DNA of 45,436 nt from an uncultured Elusimicrobia bacterium (GCA_903917735.1 CAIXBR010000034.1:1-45436); one strand, 5' to 3'. Positions 34,947 to 43,134 are shown, counted from the first letter of the stretch. A program made the numbers and translations. The notes: generated from the letters alone by a model not told the origin.

Positions 34947-35264
34947 ATGCGCGCGAAATACTTTTTTGGGGGATTGGCGGCGGTTCTGTGCCTGGCCGTT
35001 CCCGCGGCGGTGCTGGCGGACAGGAACAGCGGCAAGGCGCTATACTGCGACGGCGGCGATAATCCCGTCTGCGGGCTTTATCGCGTCTGCCGGCCCCTGC
35101 TCGGCGCCTACCCGCTCTCGGAAATAACGGAAGGCGGCAAGGACTGCACGCTTACCGTAGGGACCAGTCAGCTGATCATACGCAGGAAACTGACCAGCGA
35201 AGAGGACGGCTATTTCTTCTACGTCAACCGGCTGCCGGCCGGGAAGATAGGGACGCGCCCGTAG
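34947..35264 (+). CDS. Small secreted Cys-rich protein of unknown function
   Basis: The protein has 105 aa. Signal peptide MRAKYFFGGLAAVLCLAVPA, cleavage after AVLA. Mature part has four cysteines in CDGGDNPVCGLYRVC and KDC, suited to two disulfides, then a beta-rich end. No family recognised. An excellent GGAGGAAGG site precedes ATG. It precedes the second ECF sigma factor by 51 bp but the sigma gene has its own promoter. Confidence 0.75.
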   Translation: MRAKYFFGGLAAVLCLAVPAAVLADRNSGKALYCDGGDNPVCGLYRVCRPLLGAYPLSEITEGGKDCTLTVGTSQLIIRRKLTSEEDGYFFYVNRLPAGKIGTRP

Positions 35265-35272
35265 GCGGCCTG

Positions 35273-35301
35273 TTTGCGCCCGCCGCGCAATACAATATAA
35301 T
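35273..35301 (+). promoter_or_regulatory. Sigma70-type promoter TTTGCG-N17-TATAAT before second ECF gene
   Basis: Hexamers at 35273-35278 and 35296-35301 with a 17-bp spacer. The start point would fall about 8 bases before the ATG at 35316, so the transcript is leaderless or nearly so, which agrees with the missing Shine-Dalgarno. Confidence 0.6.
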
Positions 35302-35315
35302 TGAATAACAGGGAC

Positions 35316-35921
35316 ATGGAAAACACCGACCGCAAAGAACTCACCGCGCTTGAGAACGGCCTGGTCGCGCGCTTTAGAGGCGGCGACGAGGCGGCTTTTG
35401 CCGGCCTGGCGGAACTCTACAAGGACCGGGTACACCAGTTCATCATTTGCATACTGGGGCCAGACCGCGAAGCCGAGGATATAGCGCAGGAAGTTTTTAT
35501 CCAGATGTACGGGTCGCTGGCCGGTTTCCGCGGGGAAGCGGCTTTCTGCACCTGGGTGTACGCGCTTACGCGCAACGTCTGCCGGCACCGGTTGCGCGCG
35601 CGCGGGCGCGACGGCGCCCTGTTCGCCGAGGCCGGCGGTGAAAAGTCCGATACCGCGCTCTCTCTGGAAAATAGCTTTGAAGCCGCGCAAACAGGCGCCC
35701 TGGTGCGCGCCGCTGTAGAGGCGCTTTCCCCTTTGCACCGTTCCGTCATCTTCCTGAGCTGCTGGGAGCAGCTTTCCTACGAAGAGATAGCCGCCGCGCT
35801 GGACATTCCGGTGGGCACGGTGCGCTCGCGCATACATAATGCCATGACGGCGCTGGCGCTTAAGCTTAAGCCTGCCCTGGCCCCCGGCTTCGAGGTGAAC
35901 AATAATGAAATGCCTGTCTGA
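35316..35921 (+). CDS. ECF sigma factor
   Basis: The protein has 201 aa from ATG 35316. The upstream TTG (35301) overlaps the -10 box. Sigma2: GPDREAEDIAQEVFIQMYGS, AFCTWVYALTRNVCRHRLR. Sigma4: ALSPLHRSVIFLSCWEQLSY, EEIAAALDIPVGTVRSRIHN. The gene overlaps the anti-sigma gene by 17 bp, so translation is coupled and stoichiometric. Unlike the sigma factor at 25364, this one has an ordinary housekeeping-type promoter and no ECF-type motif upstream. Confidence 0.9.
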   Translation: MENTDRKELTALENGLVARFRGGDEAAFAGLAELYKDRVHQFIICILGPDREAEDIAQEVFIQMYGSLAGFRGEAAFCTWVYALTRNVCRHRLRARGRDGALFAEAGGEKSDTALSLENSFEAAQTGALVRAAVEALSPLHRSVIFLSCWEQLSYEEIAAALDIPVGTVRSRIHNAMTALALKLKPALAPGFEVNNNEMPV

Positions 35922-36375
35922 AGAACAAATAGTGGACTACTTGTTTGCTGGTCCGTCCGCCGCCCGCGCGGTAACGGAGGCGCATCTGGCCACCTGCCCG
36001 GCCTGCAACGGCCGGATAGAGAGCCTGCGCCGGCTGAAGACCGCGGCGGCGGCGAGGCCGCCCGCGCCGGTTTCGGCCGGTTTCACAGCCAGGCTGATTA
36101 GGGAACTGGAAGGCCGGGAAAAGGCCGCGGCCCCGGCGCGCGCCCGGCCGTTGCAGCCAGTGCCGGCCTGGGGACTGGCCTTCGCCGTTTTCGCCTGCGC
36201 GCTGTACGCGGGCGCCTTCTTCTTTGCCGCCCCTAAGCCCGCCGGTCCGTCCGCGCTTAATTTTTCCGACGGTCCCGCCACCATGAACGGAAATTCGCTC
36301 GGGGCTCTGGTCCCGGCGCCGGCAAGGATGGACTATGAAGACAGCTGCGGCGCGGCCAGGTGCGGGCTGCTGTAA
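35905..36375 (+). CDS. Zinc-type anti-sigma factor, single-pass membrane protein
   Basis: The protein has 156 aa. An N-terminal ZAS-like segment has HLATCPAC (H-x3-C-x2-C, ~27-34). It is followed by a helix-linker, one membrane helix (WGLAFAVFACALYAGAFFFA, ~105-125) and a short outside tail ending CGAARCGLL with two Cys. It should hold the preceding sigma factor at the membrane until a signal arrives. The two C-terminal cysteines in the periplasmic tail may sense redox or partner contact (inference). It starts inside the sigma gene. The STN-TPR gene follows 61 bp later. Confidence 0.83.
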   Translation: MKCLSEEQIVDYLFAGPSAARAVTEAHLATCPACNGRIESLRRLKTAAAARPPAPVSAGFTARLIRELEGREKAAAPARARPLQPVPAWGLAFAVFACALYAGAFFFAAPKPAGPSALNFSDGPATMNGNSLGALVPAPARMDYEDSCGAARCGLL

Positions 36376-36436
36376 TGAACTTTTTCCGCGGGCCCGGCAC
36401 TAACCGCTGCAAGAAAATTCGGGCAGGAGCAAAATT

Positions 36437-37876
36437 ATGAAGAACATGAAACTCAAGATATTCAGCCTGACCAGCGTTCTGGCCGCCCTGCTTGCCGCCG
36501 CAGCGCTGCCCGCGGCCGCGGGCGCCGACGCCATTATGACCATACGTCTGAAGGAAGCGCCGCTCAGCACGCTGCTGGATATAGTATCTTCCAAAACCGG
36601 CCTTAACTTCAACCTGAGCGACCCGGAACTGGCGAAAAAGCGGGTGACCATTTTCATCGCCAGCGCGACGGTCTCAGACATAATGGAACTGATGGATAAA
36701 GCCAAGAGCTTAAAATTCCAGCGCCTCGGTGAGACGAACAATTATTTAGTGATGGCCGACACGGCGCCGTTCAACGGCTACCCGCCGCTCACACGGCAGG
36801 ACCTGGAGGACCCGGCCTTGAAGCAGCCGTTCTCGGTGCGCATGAAGGGCGCCCTGCTGGCGGACTTTCTGGATACCGTCTCCGGCCTTAGCAAGGTCAA
36901 CTTCGTGATCGTCGGCTACGTGCAGTATGTGCCGGTGACGGCGCATTTGGAGAACGTGACCGTGGTGGACATACTGCAGTTCCTTAAGACCAAGGGGCTT
37001 ATATACTCCAGGATAGGGCACCATAACCTTTTCGTGGTGCGCCAACTGCGGCCGGAGAACGGCGGAATCCCCGCAGCCGAAAAGGCTTTCACGGAGAAAC
37101 GCTACGAGGAGACCATCAGCCTCTACAAGGCGCTGCTGAGCGATTCCCCGGATTCGGATATAGCCGACTACGCGCTGCTGCGCATGGCCGTAAGCTACGA
37201 TTGGATAGCGGCCAGGGATAATTCTCCGGCAGCTATGAAAGAGGAGCAGGCGCTGCTGGAGCATTTGGTGCGCGATTACCCGCGTAGCCTGCGCCTGGGC
37301 GACGCCTACCTGTACCTGGGGCAGATCTACTCCGGCTACGGCGGGGCCGATTCAGGCCAGGTGGATTGCCGCAAGGCTGTGGAGTTCTACGAACTGGCTA
37401 TAAAGAACACCTACCGCGACTGGGTAAAAGCCCAGGCCACCGGCCGCATAGCCCAGTGCCTGGAGCGCGACGGCGACCGTGAAAAGGCCGCGGCCATGTA
37501 CCGGGAGATAAAGGAAAAGTACCCGAACACCCCGGTGGCGAAAGAGCTGAAGGATAAGGAAAGCCGGCCCAACACGCTGCTCGACTCCGGCGCCTCGCTG
37601 GAGGCGCAGTCGGAATACGGCCTGGCGCTGGACGTGTACAGGCGCCTTGTCCAGAAAGGTTCTCCGGCGGAGGCGGTGAGGGAAGTGGAACTCCGCATCG
37701 GCTTATGCCAGGCCGCCATGAACCAGCCCGGCGAGGCCGTAAAGACTTTTGACGCTTATACCGCTAAATATTCGCCCCCGCGCGGGGACGAGGCCTATTC
37801 GCGCATGGGCCGGGCCCTTGAAAAAGCCGGCAGGGCGGAGGAAGCCAGGAAGTACCTTGAAAAAGCCGGCAACTGA
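36437..37876 (+). CDS. Exported protein with two STN-like domains followed by TPRs
   Basis: The protein has 479 aa. Signal peptide MKLKIFSLTSVLAALLAAAA, LPAAAGA. Two successive secretin/TonB short N-terminal-like domains follow: LKEAPLSTLLDIVSSKTGLN to NYLVMADT (~35-108), and SVRMKGALLADFLDTVSGLS to LFVVRQL (~133-202). From ~210 to the end are TPR or BamD-like helical repeats (YALLRMAVSY, LRLGDAYLYLGQIY, AKYSPPRGDEAYSRMGRALE). No secretin or TonB-receptor barrel is present. STN domains normally contact anti-sigma factors or secretion partners, and this gene follows a sigma / anti-sigma pair. It may therefore be the periplasmic signal carrier of that pair. AGGAG lies before ATG. Confidence 0.83.
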   Translation: MKNMKLKIFSLTSVLAALLAAAALPAAAGADAIMTIRLKEAPLSTLLDIVSSKTGLNFNLSDPELAKKRVTIFIASATVSDIMELMDKAKSLKFQRLGETNNYLVMADTAPFNGYPPLTRQDLEDPALKQPFSVRMKGALLADFLDTVSGLSKVNFVIVGYVQYVPVTAHLENVTVVDILQFLKTKGLIYSRIGHHNLFVVRQLRPENGGIPAAEKAFTEKRYEETISLYKALLSDSPDSDIADYALLRMAVSYDWIAARDNSPAAMKEEQALLEHLVRDYPRSLRLGDAYLYLGQIYSGYGGADSGQVDCRKAVEFYELAIKNTYRDWVKAQATGRIAQCLERDGDREKAAAMYREIKEKYPNTPVAKELKDKESRPNTLLDSGASLEAQSEYGLALDVYRRLVQKGSPAEAVREVELRIGLCQAAMNQPGEAVKTFDAYTAKYSPPRGDEAYSRMGRALEKAGRAEEARKYLEKAGN

Positions 37877-37976
37877 CCTGCCAAGCCCAGACTAAAAATA
37901 TTACCGCAGCATTAGGACGCTGCTGGCCGGCCGATTCGAAAGTTGCAAACGAGCGGCAGCAGGCTCTCCCGTATAA

Positions 37977-39545
37977 CTATCCGCGGCGGACAAAAACTGG
38001 ATTCCTTCCTTTAAAGTCAAACAGCTTCACCTTGACCGCGTCGGGCCTGCCGCCGTCGTCCACCGTAAAAATTACCCCGGTATTTGTCTCCTGCTCCCTG
38101 AAAGTGTCCTTGTCCCAGTGCTCAAGAGAAAGTGGCTCCGGATTGTTGCCGAAAAACAGGAGAAGGCCGTGTTTTTCAGCGGGCTTAATGTGTATCGTCC
38201 CGTAGTAATCGTTCTCGTATTCGCCGCGATAAACTTCGGCATTACGCGCGACGACCCTTTTTTCCGGAACGGCCGGCAGATGCTCGTACGGGTCCAGTAT
38301 GGAACCCGCGGCCGCTTGTTTGAATTTTTCTTCCACGACAGGCCACCAGTCGGTATCGCTTTTGCCGGAAAAGTACAGCTCCTCCAGTTTTTTCAGCAGC
38401 GCGGCGTGCAGGATATGTCCTTCCGGGAACGAATTAGTGAGTATCGCTATGCCCAGGTGTTCCGAAGGCCAGAGTTCGGCTATGGTGCTTATGCCGTTGC
38501 CGAAGTCCCCGCCGTGGCTTACTTTGACGCGCCCGTCAGCGCTCTCAATTTCCCAGCCCAGTCCGTAAGCGGATATGCCGTCCGGGCCGGACTTTATAAC
38601 GGTCTGGGCTCTGCCGGTTTCTTCTAGCGCGGCTTTTGGGACTAGCTGTTTCCCGTCGAAGCTGCCGCCGGCTAGCTGGAAACGCAGCCACCTGGCCAGG
38701 TCGCGCGCGGTGGAGCAGATCCCGCCGGCGGGAGCGAAAATATCGTCTTTCGCCGGCTCCTGCACTTCCGGTTTCCCGTTATTCATCCTATGTGAAAAAG
38801 CCTTGTTTTCAGCTTTCTCAAAATCGGCAAACACCGCGCTCGTAGAGGCCATACCAAGGGGGCTGAAAATGCGCTCCCGCATAAGGGACGCGTATGTTTT
38901 GCCTGTTTTAACGGCGGCGGCTTCGCCCGCTATGGCGAACATCACGTTCTGGTAGCCGTAAGACGAGCGGAACGGCTCTACGGGCTGCTGCCAGCGGATG
39001 CGCGCGATTATCTCCGGCAGGCCGTACATGAAAGTAAAAGCCAGGTCGTCGCCCGTATATTCCGGCAGCCCGCTGCGCTGCGCAAGCAGGTCCCGGATGG
39101 AAAACTGGGAAGTAACCGCGGGGTCATAAAGCTTGAATCCGGGCAATGTATCCGTAACCTTGTCATCCCAGGCCAGCAGGCCTTCGCCCACCAGGGAGGC
39201 GATAAGCCCGGAAGTAAAAGGTTTGGACATCGAGGCCAGTTGGAACACGGTGTCGGGGCCTACCTCCGCCGGCTCTCCCGCTTTCCGCACGCCGAAACCT
39301 TTCAGGTATGCCGTGCGGTCATCCTGAACGATGGCTATGGCTATTCCGGGAACACCGCTTTTTTTTAGCGTCTCTTCCGCGTATTTTTGGAATTCAGGCA
39401 GTATCGCTTCCAGGCGGGCTCTGCGCTTCAGCTCCTTGTCGGGTGTTTTCATCGTATCCTCCGCTAACGCGAACCGCTGGCAAAGCAGAATAAAAAATGC
39501 CGCCGCGGAAAGCAAGACCACAGTTTTGACGGCACAGTTATGCAT
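37977..39545 (-). CDS. Secreted serine hydrolase of the beta-lactamase/AmpC-esterase fold
   Basis: The protein has 522 aa. Signal peptide includes VVLLSAAAFFILLCQRFALA. Catalytic SMSK at 105-108 (SxxK), SYGYQN (~193-198; YxN) and HGGDFGNG (~345; the KTG-equivalent) are all present. A C-terminal lipocalin-like domain (DUF3471-type) spans ~420-522. The family contains D-aminopeptidases, esterases and peptidoglycan-directed enzymes as well as beta-lactamases. It is not evidence of drug resistance. It acts in the periplasm. GGGAG lies before ATG. There is no operon partner. Confidence 0.87.
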   Translation of the reverse strand: MHNCAVKTVVLLSAAAFFILLCQRFALAEDTMKTPDKELKRRARLEAILPEFQKYAEETLKKSGVPGIAIAIVQDDRTAYLKGFGVRKAGEPAEVGPDTVFQLASMSKPFTSGLIASLVGEGLLAWDDKVTDTLPGFKLYDPAVTSQFSIRDLLAQRSGLPEYTGDDLAFTFMYGLPEIIARIRWQQPVEPFRSSYGYQNVMFAIAGEAAAVKTGKTYASLMRERIFSPLGMASTSAVFADFEKAENKAFSHRMNNGKPEVQEPAKDDIFAPAGGICSTARDLARWLRFQLAGGSFDGKQLVPKAALEETGRAQTVIKSGPDGISAYGLGWEIESADGRVKVSHGGDFGNGISTIAELWPSEHLGIAILTNSFPEGHILHAALLKKLEELYFSGKSDTDWWPVVEEKFKQAAAGSILDPYEHLPAVPEKRVVARNAEVYRGEYENDYYGTIHIKPAEKHGLLLFFGNNPEPLSLEHWDKDTFREQETNTGVIFTVDDGGRPDAVKVKLFDFKGRNPVFVRRG

Positions 39546-39574
39546 AAGGCTCCCTAACCGCGCTAAGTTTAAAC

Positions 39575-39604
39575 CCGGGGCACGAACCCGCGTTTATGCC
39601 CCGG
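39575..39604 (-). terminator. Possible terminator of the Cys-repeat secreted gene
   Basis: CCGGGGCA and TGCCCCGG form an 8-bp stem, ~70 bp after the stop at 39672. The T-run on the minus strand is weak (GGTTTAAACTT). Confidence 0.45.
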
Positions 39605-39671
39605 ATTATCCAGTACTCAGACATTAGACATAATCTCTTACGCTTCGGGACAATCTTCCCGGTGTCCGAAC

Positions 39672-40583
39672 TTAGTTGCTGCAGCCGCGGGAATAGAAGT
39701 CTTCGTGCCAGTAGCACCCGGCGCTCCGACAGCTGTTCTGGTCGTTATACCAGTCGCAGTTCTGCGCCGCTTCCTCGCAGGTACCGTGGCTGCCGTCCCA
39801 ATCGCCGGCCCAATGGCAGCCGTCGGCATTCTGACAACCCTGTTGCTCGTAATAGAAGTCGCAGTTATGGAGGCCGCCTTTATTGAGCGCCTTAATAGCG
39901 TCCGCCATGCTCTTCCCCGCGGCGGGCGCCTGTTTCCTGGCGCCAGGGGTCAGGGTGAACTTGCTGGCCTTCTTGAAGAAGGTGCTGGTATTTTCCTCTA
40001 CCACCTTATACTCGTAGAGCATATTGGCGGTGTCCACCGTGGTATTATACTCCGGGGTAAGGCAGACGTTCAACTGCTCGGTCTCGCCGGCGGCCAACAC
40101 GCGCGGCCCTACCTCCACCGTTATCTCCCGGCCATGGCCGTAGGTGGTCTCGTAAGGGCCGCTGCCGGCCTCGGTGCGTTCATAGCCGTTAATACAACCC
40201 CAAAAGTCCGTCCGCGCCACTACCAGGTAACTGGTATACGTGCCGACCTGTTTCGCCTGCAGTTTAATGGTGTAGGTGTTGGGGCTTTGAGCGCTGATGT
40301 TAAGAACACGGCAATCGGCTTCAGTGCCTTCAATGTTGTAATCCCTGTCACTGGGCGCGAATGGCGCCGGAGGACACACGTGGTTCGGCCCCGGCCCGTC
40401 ATGGTGTTCTCCAGGCCCGCCGTGACCGTCACCGGGCCGGCGGACATCCTGACTTTCGGCCGAAGCTTTCAGATCCGACGCGTTCACCGCAAGATCGCCG
40501 AAATCGGCGGCATAGGCGCCGCCGGCGAACCGCATAACCGCCACCGCAACCGCTATATTGACCAAATAGGCTGATTTCTTCAT
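39672..40583 (-). CDS. Secreted protein with His/Gly linker and two Cys-Trp repeats
   Basis: The protein has 303 aa from ATG 40583, which has AAAGGAG nine bases before it. The frame is open further upstream, but without a ribosome site. Signal peptide MKKSAYLVNIAVAVAVMRFA, cleavage near AYAADF. Then comes PGDGHGGPGEHHDGPGPNH, similar in style to the gene at 548-1678, and a beta-rich domain (~75-220). Two C-terminal repeats follow: NCDFYYEQQGCQNADGCHW and NCDWYNDQNSCRSAGCYW, each closed by a further Cys. No family is named with confidence. The upstream element at 40653-40770 is shared with the ADP-ribosyltransferase gene. Confidence 0.78.
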   Translation of the reverse strand: MKKSAYLVNIAVAVAVMRFAGGAYAADFGDLAVNASDLKASAESQDVRRPGDGHGGPGEHHDGPGPNHVCPPAPFAPSDRDYNIEGTEADCRVLNISAQSPNTYTIKLQAKQVGTYTSYLVVARTDFWGCINGYERTEAGSGPYETTYGHGREITVEVGPRVLAAGETEQLNVCLTPEYNTTVDTANMLYEYKVVEENTSTFFKKASKFTLTPGARKQAPAAGKSMADAIKALNKGGLHNCDFYYEQQGCQNADGCHWAGDWDGSHGTCEEAAQNCDWYNDQNSCRSAGCYWHEDFYSRGCSN

Positions 40584-40652
40584 TTTGTTATTCTCCTTTA
40601 TTCCCTGTTTCGCCCCCGCTGCCGTCTGATGCAAGACCTCGAAACTCTCTAA

Positions 40653-40770
40653 TATAAGTTTACCCGGTTAGCGCGTGAACTTCATGAGGCCGAAGCACTA
40701 CCCCGGCATAGTTTTTTGACTCAGGACGGACAGCTAAGCAAAACCGCCTTTCGTTTAGCCTGTGGTTAAA
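40653..40770 (-). promoter_or_regulatory. Shared upstream element, copy X
   Basis: Two blocks match 43135-43252 with exactly the same 79-bp offset: GGGTAAACTTATAT (40652-40665) and the arm set 40732-40737, 40754-40760, 40764-40770. On the minus strand the arms read TTTAACC, GGCTAAA and TTAGCT. The middle arm can pair with either neighbour. TTATAT may serve as the -10 box. No good -35 is seen, so the arms could be an activator site. Confidence 0.55.
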
Positions 40771-40834
40771 CCAACTGGTATACCTGGGGCATGACTACAT
40801 ATGTATTGGCTGGTTTCCACCTATGGCCCGCCCA

Positions 40835-40952
40835 ATTTGGCCGAGTCCCTCCCCGGCGGTGGCCGGGCGTGCGGAGCGGTTGGTGGTCAGGCCAGTCGTC
40901 AGCCGGGGCGGGTCTATCATGATTTTTTTCACGGCCCATAAGTCCAATATGT
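40835..40952 (+). mobile_element. IS91-like element end, solo copy 4
   Basis: The hairpin CCCGG-CGGTGG-CCGGG (40852-40867), then GCGTG, GGTCAG..CAGTCGTCAGCCGGGGCGGGT and CCCATAAGTCCA match the inner part of copy 2. The promoter half is lost. No transposase is present. It lies ~95 bp before the second protease gene. A 78-codon minus-strand frame across it is not a gene. Confidence 0.6.
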
Positions 40953-41044
40953 CGCGATATTCCACAGTGGCTTGACATCATTAACTTTGTGCTGTATAAC
41001 ATGACAGCGTTTAAACTGCGGCTGCAGGTTGAGATGTAAAACTC

Positions 41045-42046
41045 ATGGAAATAACAATTTTGAGCGCTGCTGTTCTGCTGATGCTGTCCGCGCCTTCTTT
41101 TTGCGGAGAAAAATCTATTTATGGCGTCGACAACCGCCTGGACTTCTTCGCCGCCCCCGCGGAGCTGCAGGCCCTTTCCGATTCGGTGGTCTCTTTCTGG
41201 AACCCCATTTCCCTGTCCAAGCTTAATTCCGGCGGCGTTAAGCTGAACCTTCTGAACTTCGGCAAAAGAATGAACCTCTGCCCCGGAGAAAAATTCAGCG
41301 AGCAGGCCTCTGGAGGAGATTCATCCGGCGTCCTGGTGGGGGACGACCTGGTCCTTACCGCGGGGCACGTCATAGAGAACGACGAACAATGCGGCTACAC
41401 CACGGTGCTGTTCGGTTTCTCGATAAAGGGGATGGGCGGCAAAGCCCCCGACAAGATACCGCCCGGCGATGTCTACCGCTGCGTCAGGATCGTCAAGCGC
41501 TTCTTCGCCGACGAGCCCGCCATACTTCCGGCAGGCCAGACCTATGGCCCTGATTTCGCCCTGATACAGCTGGACCGCAAGGTGGCAGGGCACAAACCTC
41601 TCACCATCGACCGCAGCGCCGGCCTTAAGAACGGCGACGGCATATTTATTATCGGTTACCCCTGGGGGCTGCCGCTGAAAGTGGCCGGCGACGCCGTGGT
41701 GCGCGACTTTTCGCCGCCGGCCACTTTTGTGGCGAACGTGGATAATTTCAACGGCAACTCTGGTTCGCCTGTCTTCAGCGCCAGGACCGGGCAGATAGAG
41801 GGCATACTGGTGCGCGGCGATGGACCCGACTTCGTCAAGACTTCTGAAGGCTGTAACAAGACGACAGTTTTTTCCCAGGCCGGCGGCCTGGGCTCGATAG
41901 TTACCAAGATAGGGACTGTTTCCTCCTATATCCCGAAACTGAGGGGGGAAAAGAGCTACAAGGATGTGCCGGGTGTAACGGGCATTGATCCAAGCGGGAT
42001 GCGGCTGCCGGCGGGGCTGCGGAGCGGGGACATGAACTTTAACTGA
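41045..42046 (+). CDS. Secreted trypsin-like serine protease (paralogue 2)
   Basis: The protein has 333 aa. Signal peptide MEITILSAAVLLMLSAPSFC. Pro-region SIYGVDNRLDFFAAP is shared with the protease at 28675. Catalytic triad: His108 in TAGHV, Asp170 in GPDFALIQL, Ser239 in NGNSGSPVF. LDRKVAGHKPLTIDR is almost identical to paralogue 1. Probably a periplasmic or secreted endopeptidase. Ribosome site GAGATG is only fair. It lies between the two genes that share the upstream element but on the other strand. Confidence 0.88.
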   Translation: MEITILSAAVLLMLSAPSFCGEKSIYGVDNRLDFFAAPAELQALSDSVVSFWNPISLSKLNSGGVKLNLLNFGKRMNLCPGEKFSEQASGGDSSGVLVGDDLVLTAGHVIENDEQCGYTTVLFGFSIKGMGGKAPDKIPPGDVYRCVRIVKRFFADEPAILPAGQTYGPDFALIQLDRKVAGHKPLTIDRSAGLKNGDGIFIIGYPWGLPLKVAGDAVVRDFSPPATFVANVDNFNGNSGSPVFSARTGQIEGILVRGDGPDFVKTSEGCNKTTVFSQAGGLGSIVTKIGTVSSYIPKLRGEKSYKDVPGVTGIDPSGMRLPAGLRSGDMNFN

Positions 42047-42202
42047 AGTTGTATTTTGCTCAAGCAGCCGCCCCGGGGCATGAAAGCGGGCCAAGGCCGG
42101 TCCTTAGCACCGGTGGAACTTTCGAAGGATGTGCCTATAGCTATTGACCTGCAGACAACATAAGCGCGCTTATCCCCAATGTCAAATGCCGCAAACAAGA
42201 AC

Positions 42203-42228
42203 GGCGGCGCCTTGAAGGCCGCCGCCGA
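42203..42228 (-). terminator. Terminator of the ADP-ribosyltransferase gene
   Basis: CGGCGGC and GCCGCCG plus an inner GCC/GGC form a long stem, followed on the minus strand by GTTCTTGTTT, just at the stop codon. Confidence 0.6.
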
Positions 42229-43062
42229 TCAATCCTGTATTTTAAAGCCGGCCCAGAAAGCGGCGGCGTCTTTTCTCAGAACGGCGTCGCAGGAGTCCGC
42301 GCAGGCCTGCACCAGGTACAGGTCGTACTTCTTTACGCTGTCTTTTTTCGCCATCACCCGGAACTTGGTGCCGTGTTTTAAGATGACCTCGTCCTCGCCC
42401 TGGTCCACAAGTATGCCTTTTACGCCGGGTCGGCCGAAGTAGATGGCGAAGACGGCTTTGCGGTCTTCCGGGGCGGGGTTAGCTTCCATCTCTATGGCGA
42501 AATAGCGGGCCACTTTATAGGAAACCGACGTGGAGACGAAACCTTTGTCGGTGAATTCCTCTCCGGCTTCGTAGGATTTGTTGGCGTGGTATTTCAGGTT
42601 CAGGCCGCGGAACAGGATAAGATCGGTTGGAAGGGCCGGCGCCCTGCTGAAGATCCGGTCTATATTCTTGACCATGTCCCTGGCCATTTCCGGTGACGTG
42701 CCGTGCCAGTTGTAGGGGTCGGGATAATAGCGGAGATAATCGTTCACCTCTTTGTAAAACGAGTCTTCTTTATCGGTATAGGTTTCCAGGTCCTGCACCT
42801 GGGCCTCGCTGGAACCGAAATAATTCGGGGACGGATAACCCAGGGCGCGGTAAAGCGCCTTGAAGCGGTAGATGCGCGCGCCCCCACCCTTCAACACCTC
42901 CGCCGGTGATCCTGCCTCCGGTATTCTGTACTTAAAAGCGGTAACAGGCGGAGCCTCAAATCCTGCGCCCTGGCCGCCCGCAAGCTGCTCCAGCGCTGTC
43001 GCTGAAACCAGCCGCGGAACGCTCATTGCAACTGTCAAGATCATAAGTCTCAGCTTGTTCAT
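42229..43062 (-). CDS. Secreted ADP-ribosyltransferase (R-STS-ExE type)
   Basis: The protein has 277 aa. Signal peptide MNKLRLMILTVAMSVPRLVS, cleavage near ATA. The C-terminal ~130 residues have all three marks of the ADP-ribosyltransferase exoenzyme fold: Arg152 in LILFRGL, the STS core in GFVSTSVS (177-179), and the ExE site in VDQGEDEVIL (Glu223, Glu225), followed by GTKFRV. Enzymes with ExE usually modify arginine, but the target here is unknown. No immunity or second toxin component is adjacent. The N-terminal ~140 residues (helical, SPNYFGSSEAQVQDLETY) are unrecognised. AGGA lies before ATG. Regulated perhaps by the element at 43135-43252. Confidence 0.85.
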   Translation of the reverse strand: MNKLRLMILTVAMSVPRLVSATALEQLAGGQGAGFEAPPVTAFKYRIPEAGSPAEVLKGGGARIYRFKALYRALGYPSPNYFGSSEAQVQDLETYTDKEDSFYKEVNDYLRYYPDPYNWHGTSPEMARDMVKNIDRIFSRAPALPTDLILFRGLNLKYHANKSYEAGEEFTDKGFVSTSVSYKVARYFAIEMEANPAPEDRKAVFAIYFGRPGVKGILVDQGEDEVILKHGTKFRVMAKKDSVKKYDLYLVQACADSCDAVLRKDAAAFWAGFKIQD

Positions 43063-43134
43063 TTGTCAGTCCTTTTCCTAACTATCCGTTTCGCTGCGGA
43101 TGCTGCTTGTCGCACGGCTCCCAGAACTTCCTGA

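Noticed and set aside
37977..39545. Antibiotic-resistance beta-lactamase
   Set aside because: The SxxK / YxN motifs also occur in many esterases and peptidases, and a DUF3471-like C-terminal domain points to that branch.
40766..41002. 78-codon minus-strand ORF
   Set aside because: It lies across the IS91-like end copy 4 and part of the upstream element, and is not conserved as a frame in the other copies.
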